Source: Streptomyces hoynatensis (GTDB lineage: Bacteria; Actinomycetota; Actinomycetes; Streptomycetales; Streptomycetaceae). Taken from it: a DNA stretch of 64,000 nt. The notes under the pieces were generated by a model. That model was given only the letters and a program-made list of their open reading frames with translations. It searched no databases and was not told the origin of the DNA. Position 1 is the first letter of the stretch; every line of letters starts with the position of its first letter. The position numbers and the translations under genes were made by a program. The stretch lies in assembly GCF_003626535.1 (NCBI RefSeq), contig NZ_RBAL01000014.1, forward strand, positions 1-64,000. Direction: 5' to 3'. Of this stretch, positions 25,633 through 34,719 are shown in pieces.

Positions 25633-27615
25633 ATGGCACGAGAGAGCCCGCCACGCGCGGCAGGCACGCTCCCCGCGCCGTTGCTCACCCTGGACGGCGG
25701 CCGGGTCACCGGGGCCGCCACGCCCCCCGTGGCGCGGCCCCCGGACAGCGGCAGCCTGGCCGACCTGCCCTTCCTCAACGCCGGGCAGGCCCCGGACGAG
25801 GTCCTTTTCAGCCGCAGGTTCAGCCGCGGGGACCCCGGGGCGGAAGGCGGCCGTGGCGGCGGCGGGAACGGGGACGCGGGCTGGCAGGACGTCACCTGCG
25901 CCGAGTTCGCCGCCGAGGTGCTCGCCCTCGCCAAGGGGCTGATCGCCTACGGCCTGCGGCCGGGCGACCGGCTCGCCATCATGTGCCGCCCCCGCTACGA
26001 GTGGACCCTGGTGGACTTCGCCGCCTGGGCCGCGGGGCTGATCACCGTGCCCGTCTACCACACCGCCTCGCCGCACCAGGCGAGCTGGGTCCTGTCCGAC
26101 TCGGGCGCCAGGGCCTGCGTGGTCGAGGGGGTGCGGGAGGCCAGGACGCTCACGGCCGTGCGGCACCGGCTGCCCGTGCTGGAGCACCTGTGGCAGCTCG
26201 ACGCGATCTCCGCGCACCAGAACAGCGCGATCGGGCAGATCTCCGCCTACGGCCGCGGGGTGCCCGACGAGGCGGTGACCGAGCGCCGCGCGAACCTCAT
26301 GCCCTGGCTGGCCGCCACCGTCATCTACACCTCGGGGACCACCGGGGTGCCCAGGGGCTGCGTCCTCACGCACGCCAACCTCATGGCCGAGGTGGACGCC
26401 GCCATCGAGGCGCTGCGCCCGGTCTTCGCCGAGCCCACGCCGGGGGAGCGGCCCTCCACGCTGCTCTTCCTGCCCCCGGCCCACGTGCTCGGCCGGATCG
26501 TCACCCTCGGCTGCGTCCGCGCCCGGGTCCGCCTCGGCCATGCGCCGAGCCTGCGGACCGAGGACCTGCTCGCCGACCTGGCCTCCTTCCGGCCGACCTT
26601 CCTGTTCGCCATCCCCTACCTGCTGGAGAAGGTCTTCAACGGCGCCAGGGCCAGGGCCGAGGAGCTGGGCAAGGCGGGCTCCTTCGACCGGGCCGCCCGG
26701 GTCGCCCGCCGCTACGGGGCGGCCTCCGAGGCCAGGCAGCACGGCGGCGTGCACGGCCCCGGGCTCGGGCTGCGGGCCGCCCGCTCGCTGTACGACACGC
26801 TGGTGTACCGGCGCGTGCGGGCGGCGCTCGGCGGGCGGGTGCGGCACGTGATCTGCGGCGGCTCCCCGCTGGGGCGGCGGCTCGGCACCTTCTACGAGGG
26901 CGCCGGGGTCTCGGTCTACGAGGGGTACGGCCTGACCGAGACGAGTGCCGCGGTGACCGTCACCCCGCCCGACGCGCCGCGGATCGGCACGGTCGGCAGG
27001 CCGCTGCCCGGCACCGAGGTGCGCACCGCGCCCGACGGCGAGGTGCTGGTGCGCGGCCCCCAGGTGTTCGGCGGGTACTGGGACGCGGCCCTGGGCAGGG
27101 TGCTTCCGGCCACCGACGCCGAGGGCTGGCTGGCCACCGGCGACCTCGGCTCGCTCGACGAGGACGGCTACCTCGCCATCACGGGCCGCAAGAAGGACCT
27201 GATCATCACCTCGGGCGGCAAGAACGTCGCCCCGGCCCCGCTGGAGGACTGCCTGCGGGCCCATCCCCTGATCAGCCAGTGCGTGGTCGTCGGCGACAAC
27301 CGCCCCTACCTCGCCGCGCTGCTCACCCTCGACGCGGACGGGCTGCACCACTGGCGGCTCCTCGCCGGGCTCGGGGACGTCCCACAGGCGGAACTGCTGC
27401 GGGACCCGGAGCTGCTGCGGCAGTTGCAGCGGGCGGTGGACGAGGCCAACGACCTGGTCTCCTCGGCCGAGTCGATCCGGCGCTTCCGGGTGCTGCCCAG
27501 GGACTTCACGATCGACTCGGGCTACCTCACGCCCTCCCTCAAGCTCCGCAGGGCCGAGGTGCTGCGGGACTTCGAGACGGAGATCGACGCCCTCTACGAG
27601 GAGCCGCAGGCGTGA
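25633..27615 (+). CDS. long-chain acyl-CoA synthetase (AMP-dependent)
   Basis: 660 residues. The adenylate-forming signature is YTSGTTGVPRGCVLTHANL, followed by YEGYGLTETSAAVTVTPP and GWLATGDLGSLDEDGYLAIT with GRKKDLIITSGGKNVAP. The overall length, FLFAIPYLLEKVFNGARARA and the C-terminal DLVSSAESIRRFRVLPRDF match FadD15-like ligases, which activate long-chain fatty acids with ATP and CoA. The first 70 residues are Gly/Pro-rich. ATG 25633 has GGGAGG at good distance. Confidence 0.92.
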   Translation: MARESPPRAAGTLPAPLLTLDGGRVTGAATPPVARPPDSGSLADLPFLNAGQAPDEVLFSRRFSRGDPGAEGGRGGGGNGDAGWQDVTCAEFAAEVLALAKGLIAYGLRPGDRLAIMCRPRYEWTLVDFAAWAAGLITVPVYHTASPHQASWVLSDSGARACVVEGVREARTLTAVRHRLPVLEHLWQLDAISAHQNSAIGQISAYGRGVPDEAVTERRANLMPWLAATVIYTSGTTGVPRGCVLTHANLMAEVDAAIEALRPVFAEPTPGERPSTLLFLPPAHVLGRIVTLGCVRARVRLGHAPSLRTEDLLADLASFRPTFLFAIPYLLEKVFNGARARAEELGKAGSFDRAARVARRYGAASEARQHGGVHGPGLGLRAARSLYDTLVYRRVRAALGGRVRHVICGGSPLGRRLGTFYEGAGVSVYEGYGLTETSAAVTVTPPDAPRIGTVGRPLPGTEVRTAPDGEVLVRGPQVFGGYWDAALGRVLPATDAEGWLATGDLGSLDEDGYLAITGRKKDLIITSGGKNVAPAPLEDCLRAHPLISQCVVVGDNRPYLAALLTLDADGLHHWRLLAGLGDVPQAELLRDPELLRQLQRAVDEANDLVSSAESIRRFRVLPRDFTIDSGYLTPSLKLRRAEVLRDFETEIDALYEEPQA

Positions 27616-27673
27616 TCGGGACCGGGGCGCCGGCCGCCCGCGATTGTCAGACCCCCGGGGCACCATGGGAGGC

Positions 27674-28078
27674 ATGACAGACCCAGTCGCCCCCGGGGAG
27701 CAGCAGCTTCCCGCCTGGTCTCATACCGTCGGCCCCGGCTGGGCCGCCCTGCTGGCGCGCCTGCACGAGCAGCTGCTTGCCCTCGCCCCCGACTACCGGA
27801 TCGAGAGCTGCCGGCGCGCGCTCGGCGGTCTTCGCATATGGGTGGCCGAGCGCTTCGACGAGCAGGGCGAGTTCGACGGGCACTGGATGGACGCGGCGAG
27901 CAGGCTCACCGAGGAGGCGGAGGCGCGCTCGGGACGCACCTGCGAGCTGTGCGGGGCTGAGGGCAGGCCCCGGTTTCGCGGCGGCCGGCACGGCGCGTGG
28001 ATCACCGCGCTGTGCGACACCTGCGCCGCCGACCCGCGTACGCACGCCCCACCCGTGCGCGTCCACGCCCACGGGTGA
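27674..28078 (+). CDS. small conserved protein with putative zinc knuckle
   Basis: 134 residues. The first 75 residues look helical (WAALLARLHEQLLALAPDYR, FDEQGEFDGHWMD). The rest holds two C-x-x-C pairs (CELCGAEG and CDTC), a likely structural zinc site. I do not recognise the family by name. A four-copy 20-bp repeat begins inside the last codons and runs past the stop. ATG 27674 follows GGGAGG. Confidence 0.6.
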   Translation: MTDPVAPGEQQLPAWSHTVGPGWAALLARLHEQLLALAPDYRIESCRRALGGLRIWVAERFDEQGEFDGHWMDAASRLTEEAEARSGRTCELCGAEGRPRFRGGRHGAWITALCDTCAADPRTHAPPVRVHAHG

Positions 28079-28139
28079 CCGTCCACCCCGCCGGTGAGCC
28101 GTCCACCCCACCCGTGAACCGTCCACCCCGCCGGTGAGC
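28060..28139. repeat. 20-bp tandem repeat crossing a stop codon, 4 copies
   Basis: Units at 28060-28079 (degenerate, inside the upstream gene), 28080-28099, 28100-28119 (three changes) and 28120-28139 (identical to the second). The unit reads CGTCCACCCCGCCGGTGAGC. The units are contiguous with no spacers. The gap that follows (28140-28584) holds a second repeat array but no gene. Confidence 0.85.
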
Positions 28140-28294
28140 CGGTGCGCGTCCGCCGGTGACCCGCCGGCCGCCGCGCGCCCCCGCCGCGCCCCCGCGCCGC
28201 GGCCCGTGCCGCCCGCCCGGGAATTCCGGCCGGGGCCCCCGGCCAATTGCCTCCGGCCCGCCCTGCCCGGAGCCCGGCCGTTCGCCCTTCCCGC

Positions 28295-28366
28295 GAAGAC
28301 CGGCCGGAAGCCGAACCCGAAGGCCGGCCAGAAGTGGAACCCGAAGACCGGGCGAAAGGGAAGGCA
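28295..28366. repeat. 24-bp tandem repeat, 3 degenerate copies
   Basis: Units begin at 28295, 28319 and 28343 with the shared pattern GAAGACCGGCCGGAAG...; each keeps GGAACCC or a close variant at its end. The third runs into an A-rich stretch around 28366-28380, unusual for this genome. No reading frame in the region looks real. Confidence 0.7.
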
Positions 28367-28584
28367 AAAAATAGGCAAAAGGGGAGCGGCCTCGGCGGCG
28401 GCCCGGGGGAAGCGCGGAGTTTCCCGGGCGCGCGGAGGCCGCGGTGCCCGGGGGCGCGGCCCGGGCGCATTCCGGGGAGAATTCACGCCACCGCGGCCGG
28501 GAATTTCCCGTCCCGTCACCGGGCGGCCGGGAAAGCGCGCCGCCCGGCCGCTTCCGGCCCGCCGCCGCCCTTCCCGCGACATGC

Positions 28585-28614
28585 AGGAGCCCCCGCCACC
28601 TGGCGGGGGCTCCT
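28585..28614 (-). terminator. terminator hairpin of the cold-shock gene
   Basis: A perfect 14-bp stem with a 2-base centre occupies 28585-28614. On the minus strand it lies about 25 bases after the cold-shock stop and is preceded by a T-run. It faces away from the 27.7-kb gene. Confidence 0.8.
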
Positions 28615-28638
28615 TGGAAAAACGCCGAGGTGGTGGCC

Positions 28639-28842
28639 TCAGACGATGGTGACGTTCTCCGCCTGCGGACCCTTCGGGCCCTGGGTGACGTCGAAGGTCA
28701 CGGTCTGGCTCTCCTCGAGAGAGCGGAAACCGGTGGCGTTGATAGCGGAATAGTGAACGAAGACATCAGGGCCGCCGCCATCCTGGGCGATGAATCCAAA
28801 GCCCTTCTCGGCGTTGAACCACTTGACGGTTCCGGTAGCCAT
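28639..28842 (-). CDS. cold-shock protein (CspA family)
   Basis: 67 residues, one OB-fold. It has RNP1 KGFGFI (residues 13-18) and RNP2 VFVHYSAI (27-34), the single-strand nucleic-acid-binding surface, and ends ENVTIV. It probably acts as an RNA chaperone. The ribosome site GGAGGGC is well spaced from ATG 28842. The gap to the divergent mqnA leaves a leader of up to about 230 nt, as in other csp genes; no cold-box consensus was identified. Confidence 0.97.
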   Translation of the reverse strand: MATGTVKWFNAEKGFGFIAQDGGGPDVFVHYSAINATGFRSLEESQTVTFDVTQGPKGPQAENVTIV

Positions 28843-29074
28843 AAGCCCTCCCTGGGCCTAAAAGGGTCGCCCTGCTCCAGAACCTGCATGAAGCCTGAAA
28901 ACGACGAAAGCCTGCGGTCACATGCTCCGCAGGCTCGTACTGCAAGGGAAACCAAACTGCAACTCGGCTCGAGCCTAGCACGCGGTGTGCACGGCCGGAA
29001 GGGCGCAGTTCCCCCGTGAGGGGGATCAGCTCCGGACCGTCGGCTCGCACGACCTCAGGCGTACCCTGCCAGGC

Positions 29075-29926
29075 GTGACTACACACTCCCGGAACCGTCC
29101 TCGTGTCGGGCACATCCAGTTCCTCAACTGCCTCCCCCTCTACTGGGGCCTCGCCAGAACGGGCAGCCTGCTGGACCTGGAGCTCACCAAGGACACCCCG
29201 GAGAAGCTCAGCGAGCGGCTGGTCGCCGGGGAGCTCGACATCGGCCCGGTGCCCGTCGCCGAGTACCTCAAGCACGCCGACGAGCTCGCCGCGCTCTCCG
29301 ACATCGCGGTGGGCTGCGACGGCCCGGTGATGTCCTGCCTGATCGTCTCGCAGCTGCCGCTGGACCGGCTGGACGGGCGCCGGGTCGCCCTCGGCTCCAC
29401 CTCGCGCACCTCCGTCCGCCTCGCCAGGCTCCTGCTGGCCGAGCGGTACGGGGTCGCCCCCGACTACTTCACCTGCCCGCCCGACCTCGGCCTGATGATG
29501 CAGGAGGCGGAGGCCGCCGTCCTGATCGGCGACGCCGCCCTGCGGGCCGCGCTGCACGAGGCGCCCAGGCTCGGCCTCCGGGTGCACGACCTGGGGAGCA
29601 TGTGGAAGGAGTGGACCGGGCTGCCCTTCGTCTTCGCGGTGTGGGGGGTGCGCCGCGAGTACCTGGAGCGGGAGCCCGGCACCGTCCGCGAGGTGCACCG
29701 CGCCTTCCTCGACTCGCGCGACCTCTCGCTCGCCGAGGTCGCGAAGGCCGCGGAACAGGCCGCCCGCTGGGAGGTGTTCGACGCGGAGGTCCTGGAACGC
29801 TACTTCACCACCCTCGACTTCAGGTTCGGCGCCAGGCAACTGGAGGGCGTCACCGAGTTCGCCCGCAGGATCGGCAGCGAGGAGGCGGCGCGCCGCATCG
29901 AGGTGCTGCCCGCCCCCGGCAGCTGA
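29075..29926 (+). CDS. mqnA: chorismate dehydratase
   Basis: 283 residues, first enzyme of the futalosine route: chorismate to 3-(1-carboxyvinyloxy)benzoate. The family blocks are VGHIQFLNCLPLYWGLARTG, DIGPVPVAEYLKHADEL, LGSTSRTSVRLARLLLAER and MWKEWTGLPFVFAVWGVRRE, of a periplasmic-binding-protein-like fold without a signal peptide. GTG 29075 is preferred because earlier in-frame starts would add an unrelated N-terminus. The gene is divergent from the cold-shock gene and 154 nt upstream of mqnC. Confidence 0.95.
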   Translation: MTTHSRNRPRVGHIQFLNCLPLYWGLARTGSLLDLELTKDTPEKLSERLVAGELDIGPVPVAEYLKHADELAALSDIAVGCDGPVMSCLIVSQLPLDRLDGRRVALGSTSRTSVRLARLLLAERYGVAPDYFTCPPDLGLMMQEAEAAVLIGDAALRAALHEAPRLGLRVHDLGSMWKEWTGLPFVFAVWGVRREYLEREPGTVREVHRAFLDSRDLSLAEVAKAAEQAARWEVFDAEVLERYFTTLDFRFGARQLEGVTEFARRIGSEEAARRIEVLPAPGS

Positions 29927-30080
29927 GCGCCCGCCCCGGCCCGCCCCCGCCGCCCCGGGCCGGGGAGGCGCACGGGCCCGCGCGGGGGCGCTGGCGTACG
30001 CTGGGGCCGACGTCGCGGCCCTCGCCCGAAGCCGGGCGGCGCCCGGCGGACTGCCACCACCCGGCGAAGGGATCGTGCCC

Positions 30081-31277
30081 ATGGGCCAGCGCGCAGAGCT
30101 TCAGACCGTGCTCGACCGGGCCGCCGACGGCGGCCGGATCAGCCCGGAGGAGGCCGTCGAGCTCTACCGCTTCGCCCCCCTGCACGCGCTCGGCCGCGCC
30201 GCCGACGCCGCCCGCCGCAGGCGCTTCGCCGGCACCGAGCACATCGCCACGTACATCATCGAGCGGAACATCAACTACACCAACGCCTGCGTGACGGCGT
30301 GCAAGTTCTGCGCCTTCTACGCCGCGCCCAAGAGCGAGGGCGTGTGGACCCGGGACCTCGACGACATCCTGCGGCGCTGCGCCGAGACCGTCGAACTCGG
30401 CGGCACCCAGATCATGTTCCAGGGCGGGCACCACCCGGACTACGGCGTGGAGTACTACGAGCGGCACTTCGCCGCCATCAAGGAGGCCTTCCCGCAGCTG
30501 GTGATCCACTCCCTTGGCGCCTCCGAGGTGGAGCACATGGCGCGGGTCTCCGGCGTCAGCGCCGAGGAGGCGATCCGCCGCCTGCGCGCCGCCGGCCTCG
30601 ACTCCTTCGCGGGCGCGGGCGCCGAACTGCTGCCGGCCAGGCCCAGGCAGGCGATCGCGCCGCTGAAGGAGTCGGGCGAGCGCTGGCTGGAGATCATGGA
30701 GACCGCGCACCGGCTGGGCGTGGAGTCCACCACGACGATGCTGATGGGCACGGGCGAGACGAACGCCGAGCGGATCGAGCACCTGCGGATGATCCGCGAG
30801 GTGCAGGACCGCACCGGCGGCTTCCGCGCGTTCATCCCGTACACCTACCAGCCGGAGAACAACCACCTGAAGGGGCAGACGCAGGCCACGCTCTTCGAGT
30901 ACCTGCGGATGATCGCCATCGCGCGGCTCTTCCTCGACAACGTGGCGCACATCCAGGGCTCGTGGCTGACCACGGGCAAGGAGGTCGGGCAGCTCTCCCT
31001 GCACTACGGCGCGGACGACCTGGGCTCGGTGATGCTGGAGGAGAACGTCGTCTCCTCCGCGGGGGCCAGGCACCGCTCCAACCGGATGGAGCTGATCCAC
31101 CTGATCAGGACCGCGGGACGGGTGCCCGCGCAGCGGTCCACCACCTACGAGCACCTGGTCGTGCACGAGGACCCGGCGCTCGACCCGGTGGACGACCGGG
31201 TGGTCTCCCACCTGTCCTCCACCGCGATCGAGGGCGGCACGGCCCACCCGGAGCTGAAGCTCCTCGACGCCCGCTGA
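30081..31277 (+). CDS. mqnC: cyclic dehypoxanthine futalosine synthase
   Basis: 398 residues, second radical-SAM enzyme of the pathway. It cyclises dehypoxanthine futalosine. The cluster motif CVTACKFCAFY has Cys70, Cys74 and Cys77, and TQIMFQGGHHPDYGVEYYER, HSLGASEVEHMARVSG and FAGAGAELLPARPRQAIAP are family blocks. It shares the radical-SAM layout with MqnE but not its sequence. ATG 30081 is favoured over GTG 30075, because GAAGGG lies nine bases before the ATG. It follows mqnA in the same direction. Confidence 0.95.
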   Translation: MGQRAELQTVLDRAADGGRISPEEAVELYRFAPLHALGRAADAARRRRFAGTEHIATYIIERNINYTNACVTACKFCAFYAAPKSEGVWTRDLDDILRRCAETVELGGTQIMFQGGHHPDYGVEYYERHFAAIKEAFPQLVIHSLGASEVEHMARVSGVSAEEAIRRLRAAGLDSFAGAGAELLPARPRQAIAPLKESGERWLEIMETAHRLGVESTTTMLMGTGETNAERIEHLRMIREVQDRTGGFRAFIPYTYQPENNHLKGQTQATLFEYLRMIAIARLFLDNVAHIQGSWLTTGKEVGQLSLHYGADDLGSVMLEENVVSSAGARHRSNRMELIHLIRTAGRVPAQRSTTYEHLVVHEDPALDPVDDRVVSHLSSTAIEGGTAHPELKLLDAR

Positions 31278-31284
31278 GGGGCCA

Positions 31285-31314
31285 CCGGCCGCCGGGAGAT
31301 CGCCCGGCGGCCGG
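31285..31314. terminator. bidirectional terminator between mqnC and the sugar operon
   Basis: A 12-bp perfect GC stem (31285-31296 with 31303-31314) around a 6-base loop sits between the convergent stop codons of mqnC and the binding-protein gene. It can serve both strands. Confidence 0.8.
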
Positions 31315-31325
31315 CCGCGCCGGGG

Positions 31326-32735
31326 TCAGTCCTCCTCGAAGAGGCCGTTGATCTCCTCGTTCACCTCGTCGAGCGAGTCGACGGGGGCGCCGCTCATCAC
31401 CGCCTCGAAGGCCGGGATCAGCAGCGCGGAGATCTCCCCGGCGTGCTCGGTGATCGGGAAGCGGAAGGTCGTGCCCTGCTCCACCTGGTCGGTGAAGGGG
31501 CTGACGTCGATGCCCTCCTCGGCGAACTTCTGCTGGGCCACGTGCCAGGCCTCGGTGATCGCGGGGAAGACGACGTGGTACTCCCCGACGACCCGCTGGC
31601 AGGCGGGCGAGGCCAGGTACTTGACCCACTCCCAGGCGCCCTCGGGATGGTCGGTGCCGGCGAAGATCGAGTCGGCGAGCGAGTTGGACATGCTGGCGCG
31701 CTCGCCGCTCGGGCCGATCGGGGTGGGCGCGATCCCGACCCGAATCCCCTCGATCCCGGTGAAGGTGCCGGTCATCCAGCTGCCGTCCATGGCCATCGCG
31801 GCGTTCCCCGCGGCCATCTGGTCGGCGGACTGCTGGCCGTCCTGCACGGCGAAGGCGGGGGAGTAGCCCTCCTCGATGAGGTGCTGCCACCAGGTCATCG
31901 TCTCCTGGAAGGCCGGCTGGTCGAAGTTGAAGTGGGTGCCCCAGGGGTTGGTGTCGGTGTACTGGAAGCCGTTGGACACCGCGTACATCGACCACTGGGC
32001 CTGGCCGAATCCGTCGCCGCCCGCGCCCTGCATCCACAGGCCGTAGGTGCGCACGTGGTGCTTGTCGAAGCCGGGCTCGTCGCCGCGGACGCCGTTCTCG
32101 TCGACGGTCAGGCGGGCGATGACGTCCTCGTAGGTGCCGCCGTCCTCCGGGTTCCAGGTGAGGTTCTGGAGCTGCGCGGGGTCGAGGCCGGCCTCCCGGA
32201 GCATGTCCTCGTTGTAGAAGAGGCCGACGGCGTCCCAGTCCTTGGGCAGCCCGTAGCGGGCGCCGTCCTCGCCGGTCCACAGCTCGGTCAGGCCCTCCTC
32301 GTAGATGTCGAGCGGCAGGTGGTCGCGCTCGACGAGGTCGTCAAGCGGCATGAGCAGGTCCCGGGTGACGTACTCCGGGTACTTCGAGAGGTGGTTGGTG
32401 AACACGTCGGGGGCCGAGTCGGAGACGAAGCCGAGGGCCAGCTGCGTCCAGTAGTCCTCCCAGCCGTGCTGCTGGACGTCGATGCGGTACTCGGACTGGG
32501 AGTTCTCGAAGTCCTCGGCGCACTGCTGGTAGGCGGGCTGCTGGTTGGCGTCCCACAGCCAGTACGTGATCGTCGTCCTGCCGTCGCCCGTGCCGAACGC
32601 GCCGCCCCCGCAGGCCGTCAGGGCCAGGGCGGACAGCGCCGTCACCCCGCCGAGCAGGCGGCGGCGCAGCCGGACCGAGGCGCGCGGGAGGGCGGCGGGG
32701 CCGGTGGTTCCCGGGGTGCCTGAGGTGCTTGCCAT
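31326..32735 (-). CDS. sugar ABC transporter substrate-binding lipoprotein
   Basis: 469 residues. The lipoprotein signal is RRRLLGGVTALSALALTAC, with the lipobox Cys near residue 42. The mature protein is of the MalE/family-1 type (TITYWLWDANQQPAYQQC, GLPKDWDAVGLFYNEDMLRE, AMAMDGSWMTGTFTG, ASPACQRVVGEYHVVFP). It captures an oligosaccharide or sugar outside the membrane for the two permeases encoded just upstream. ATG 32735 is preferred; a GTG at 32756 overlaps the permease stop. No ATPase gene is near. Confidence 0.92.
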   Translation of the reverse strand: MASTSGTPGTTGPAALPRASVRLRRRLLGGVTALSALALTACGGGAFGTGDGRTTITYWLWDANQQPAYQQCAEDFENSQSEYRIDVQQHGWEDYWTQLALGFVSDSAPDVFTNHLSKYPEYVTRDLLMPLDDLVERDHLPLDIYEEGLTELWTGEDGARYGLPKDWDAVGLFYNEDMLREAGLDPAQLQNLTWNPEDGGTYEDVIARLTVDENGVRGDEPGFDKHHVRTYGLWMQGAGGDGFGQAQWSMYAVSNGFQYTDTNPWGTHFNFDQPAFQETMTWWQHLIEEGYSPAFAVQDGQQSADQMAAGNAAMAMDGSWMTGTFTGIEGIRVGIAPTPIGPSGERASMSNSLADSIFAGTDHPEGAWEWVKYLASPACQRVVGEYHVVFPAITEAWHVAQQKFAEEGIDVSPFTDQVEQGTTFRFPITEHAGEISALLIPAFEAVMSGAPVDSLDEVNEEINGLFEED

Positions 32736-32752
32736 CGCTTTCGCCTCGCTTG

Positions 32753-33709
32753 TCACTTCACGCCGGTGAACTGGATGGAGTTGATGATCTTCCGGCCGAA
32801 GGCGAGGAAGACGAGCATCGTCGGAACGGCCGCCACCAGCGCCGCGGCCATCAGGCCCGCCCAGTCGGGGCCGGTGTTCGGGGTGGCGGTCCTGAAGGCG
32901 CTCAGCGCCACGGTCAGCACCCGCACCCCGTCCTTCTGCCCGACGAGGTTCGGCCAGAAGTACTCGTTCCAGGCGTTGATGAAGGTGAGGATGCCGAGGG
33001 TGGCCAGCGGCGCCGAACTCGCGGGCAGGATGATGCGGAAGAAGATCCGGTAGTAGCCCGCCCCGTCGATCATCGCCGCCTCCTCCAGCTCCCGGTTGAT
33101 GCCGAGGAAGAACTGGCGCAGGAAGAAGACCGCGAAGGGCGTCATGAAGAAGAAGGGCGCGACGATCCCCGGATAGGTGTTGAGCAGGCCGAGCTCCTTG
33201 ATGAGCACGAAGTTCGGCAGCATGGTGAAGACGGGCGGGACCATCAGCGCGGTGAGGAAGACGAAGAACACCTTGTCGCGGCCGGGCCAGCTGAGCCTGG
33301 CGAAGGCGTAGGCGGCGCAGGCGCTGAAGAAGACCTGGCCGACCGTGATGAGGGTCGAGACGATCAGCGAGTTGCGCAGGTAGACCCAGAAGTGCAGGGA
33401 GGCGCCCGAGCCGCCCTCGGCCTGGGCCTCCTCGGTGCTTGCGGTGCCGAAGACCCGCTGAAGCGGCCCCCAGGTGAAGTCCACGGGCAGCGGCGAGTTG
33501 GGCTCGGTGAACAGGCTCCTGTTGTTGGAGAGCGCGGTGCGCAGCATCCACAGGAACGGGGCGATGGTGACGAGGAGGAACAGCAGGAGCACCGCCCAGG
33601 CGAGGAGGCGGCCCGGGTTGAGCGGGCGGCGCCGCCCGCCGGGGCGGAGGCGGGTGCGGCGCGGCGCGTCCTGCGGGGCGGGCGCGGCGGGCTGTGCCAC
33701 GGCGGTCAT
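32753..33709 (-). CDS. sugar ABC transporter permease (MalG type)
   Basis: 318 residues, six helices. The inner-membrane coupling loop is EEAAMIDGAGYYRIFFRIIL, the EAA motif that docks the ATPase, and the C-terminus GRKIINSIQFTGVK is typical of MalG. A segment after residue 85 (TASTEEAQAEGGSGA) is an unusual periplasmic insert. GGGAG precedes ATG 33709. It follows the other permease by 68 nt and is followed by the binding-protein gene. Confidence 0.92.
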   Translation of the reverse strand: MTAVAQPAAPAPQDAPRRTRLRPGGRRRPLNPGRLLAWAVLLLFLLVTIAPFLWMLRTALSNNRSLFTEPNSPLPVDFTWGPLQRVFGTASTEEAQAEGGSGASLHFWVYLRNSLIVSTLITVGQVFFSACAAYAFARLSWPGRDKVFFVFLTALMVPPVFTMLPNFVLIKELGLLNTYPGIVAPFFFMTPFAVFFLRQFFLGINRELEEAAMIDGAGYYRIFFRIILPASSAPLATLGILTFINAWNEYFWPNLVGQKDGVRVLTVALSAFRTATPNTGPDWAGLMAAALVAAVPTMLVFLAFGRKIINSIQFTGVK

Positions 33710-33734
33710 GGCGGGAACTCCCTCTTCCGGTGAT

Positions 33735-33774
33735 GGGTCCGGTGGGTCCGGTGGGTGCGGTGGGTGGGTCCGGT
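33735..33774. repeat. 9-bp GGGTCCGGT repeat between permease genes
   Basis: Units at 33735-33743, 33744-33752, 33753-33761 (one change) and 33766-33774, with a 4-base gap before the last. It sits in the 68-nt space between the two permease genes, so it could change the mRNA structure there. Confidence 0.75.
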
Positions 33775-33777
33775 GGC

Positions 33778-34719
33778 TCAGGACTGGTCGGACTCGCCCG
33801 CGCGCATCAGGCGGAGCTGGGCGAAGGCCACGAAGGCGAGGATGAGGAAGAGGGCCACCGAGATGGCCGAGGCGTAGCCGAAGTTGAAGCGGGTGAACGC
33901 CTGGTCGTAGATGTAGACCTGGACCGTGCGGGTCGCGTCCACCGGGCCGCCCTTGGTGGTGACGGCCACCGTGTCGAAGATCTGCCAGGAGCCGATCACC
34001 GTGATGATCAGGACCAGCGCGAGGACGGGCCGCAGCAGGGGGAGGGTGATGCCGAAGAAGATCCGCCGTTCGTTCGCGCCGTCCACCGCGGCGGCCTCGT
34101 AGACGTCGCGGTTGATGGCCTGCAGCCCGGCGAAGATCAGCAGGGCCGTGTAGCCCATGTGCCGCCAGACGTTGACCAGCGCGATGGTGGGAATCGCCCA
34201 GTTCTCGTCGCCGAAGAAACCTATGCGGTCCAATCCGATCCAGTCCATGCCCTGGTTGATCAGGCCGAGGTTGAAGTCGGCCATCCAGTACCAGACGAGG
34301 GCGACCACCACGTTGGAGATCAGGTAGGGCAGCAGCAGCACGCCGCGGATCACCGTGGACTGGGTGAGCCGGTGCATCAGGACGGCCAGGGCCAGGGCGA
34401 CGACCGTCTGCACGCCGATGTTGATGACGACGTACTCCAGCGTCACCCACAGGGAGTTCCAGAACACGTCGTCGTGGATCAGCGTGCGGTAGTTGTCCAG
34501 GCCGCTGAACTCGGGCGCGGTGAGCAGGTCGTAGTCGGTCAGGCTGAGGTAGAGGCCGCGGAGGGTGGGCCAGGCGAAGAAGACCAGGAACCCGAGGGCC
34601 GCGGGGGCCAGGAAGACCAGCGCCGCGCGGGTCTCCCGCCTGCGCCGGTTCGATGGGGGGTGGGCCGCGGGGCGCGGCACGGGGGTGGCGGCGGCTGCGC
34701 CGCCGGTGATCGTTGCCAT
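33778..34719 (-). CDS. sugar ABC transporter permease (MalF type)
   Basis: 313 residues, six helices after a basic N-terminus (RRRRETRAALVFLAPAALG). The EAA loop is YEAAAVDGANERRIFFGITL. It is the first gene of the leftward operon. The ribosome site GAAGGA lies upstream of ATG 34719. Sugar importers of this kind in Streptomyces are energised by the shared ATPase MsiK encoded elsewhere, which fits the absence of an ATPase gene. Confidence 0.92.
   Translation of the reverse strand: MATITGGAAAATPVPRPAAHPPSNRRRRETRAALVFLAPAALGFLVFFAWPTLRGLYLSLTDYDLLTAPEFSGLDNYRTLIHDDVFWNSLWVTLEYVVINIGVQTVVALALAVLMHRLTQSTVIRGVLLLPYLISNVVVALVWYWMADFNLGLINQGMDWIGLDRIGFFGDENWAIPTIALVNVWRHMGYTALLIFAGLQAINRDVYEAAAVDGANERRIFFGITLPLLRPVLALVLIITVIGSWQIFDTVAVTTKGGPVDATRTVQVYIYDQAFTRFNFGYASAISVALFLILAFVAFAQLRLMRAGESDQS

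Noticed and set aside
28060..28139. Possible CRISPR array
   Set aside because: Units are contiguous with no unique spacers, only four copies, and begin inside a gene.
27647..28582. 311-residue minus-strand frame with FGF-type repeats
   Set aside because: Its repeats are the translated 24-bp DNA repeat; it runs antisense through a real gene and lacks a start signal.
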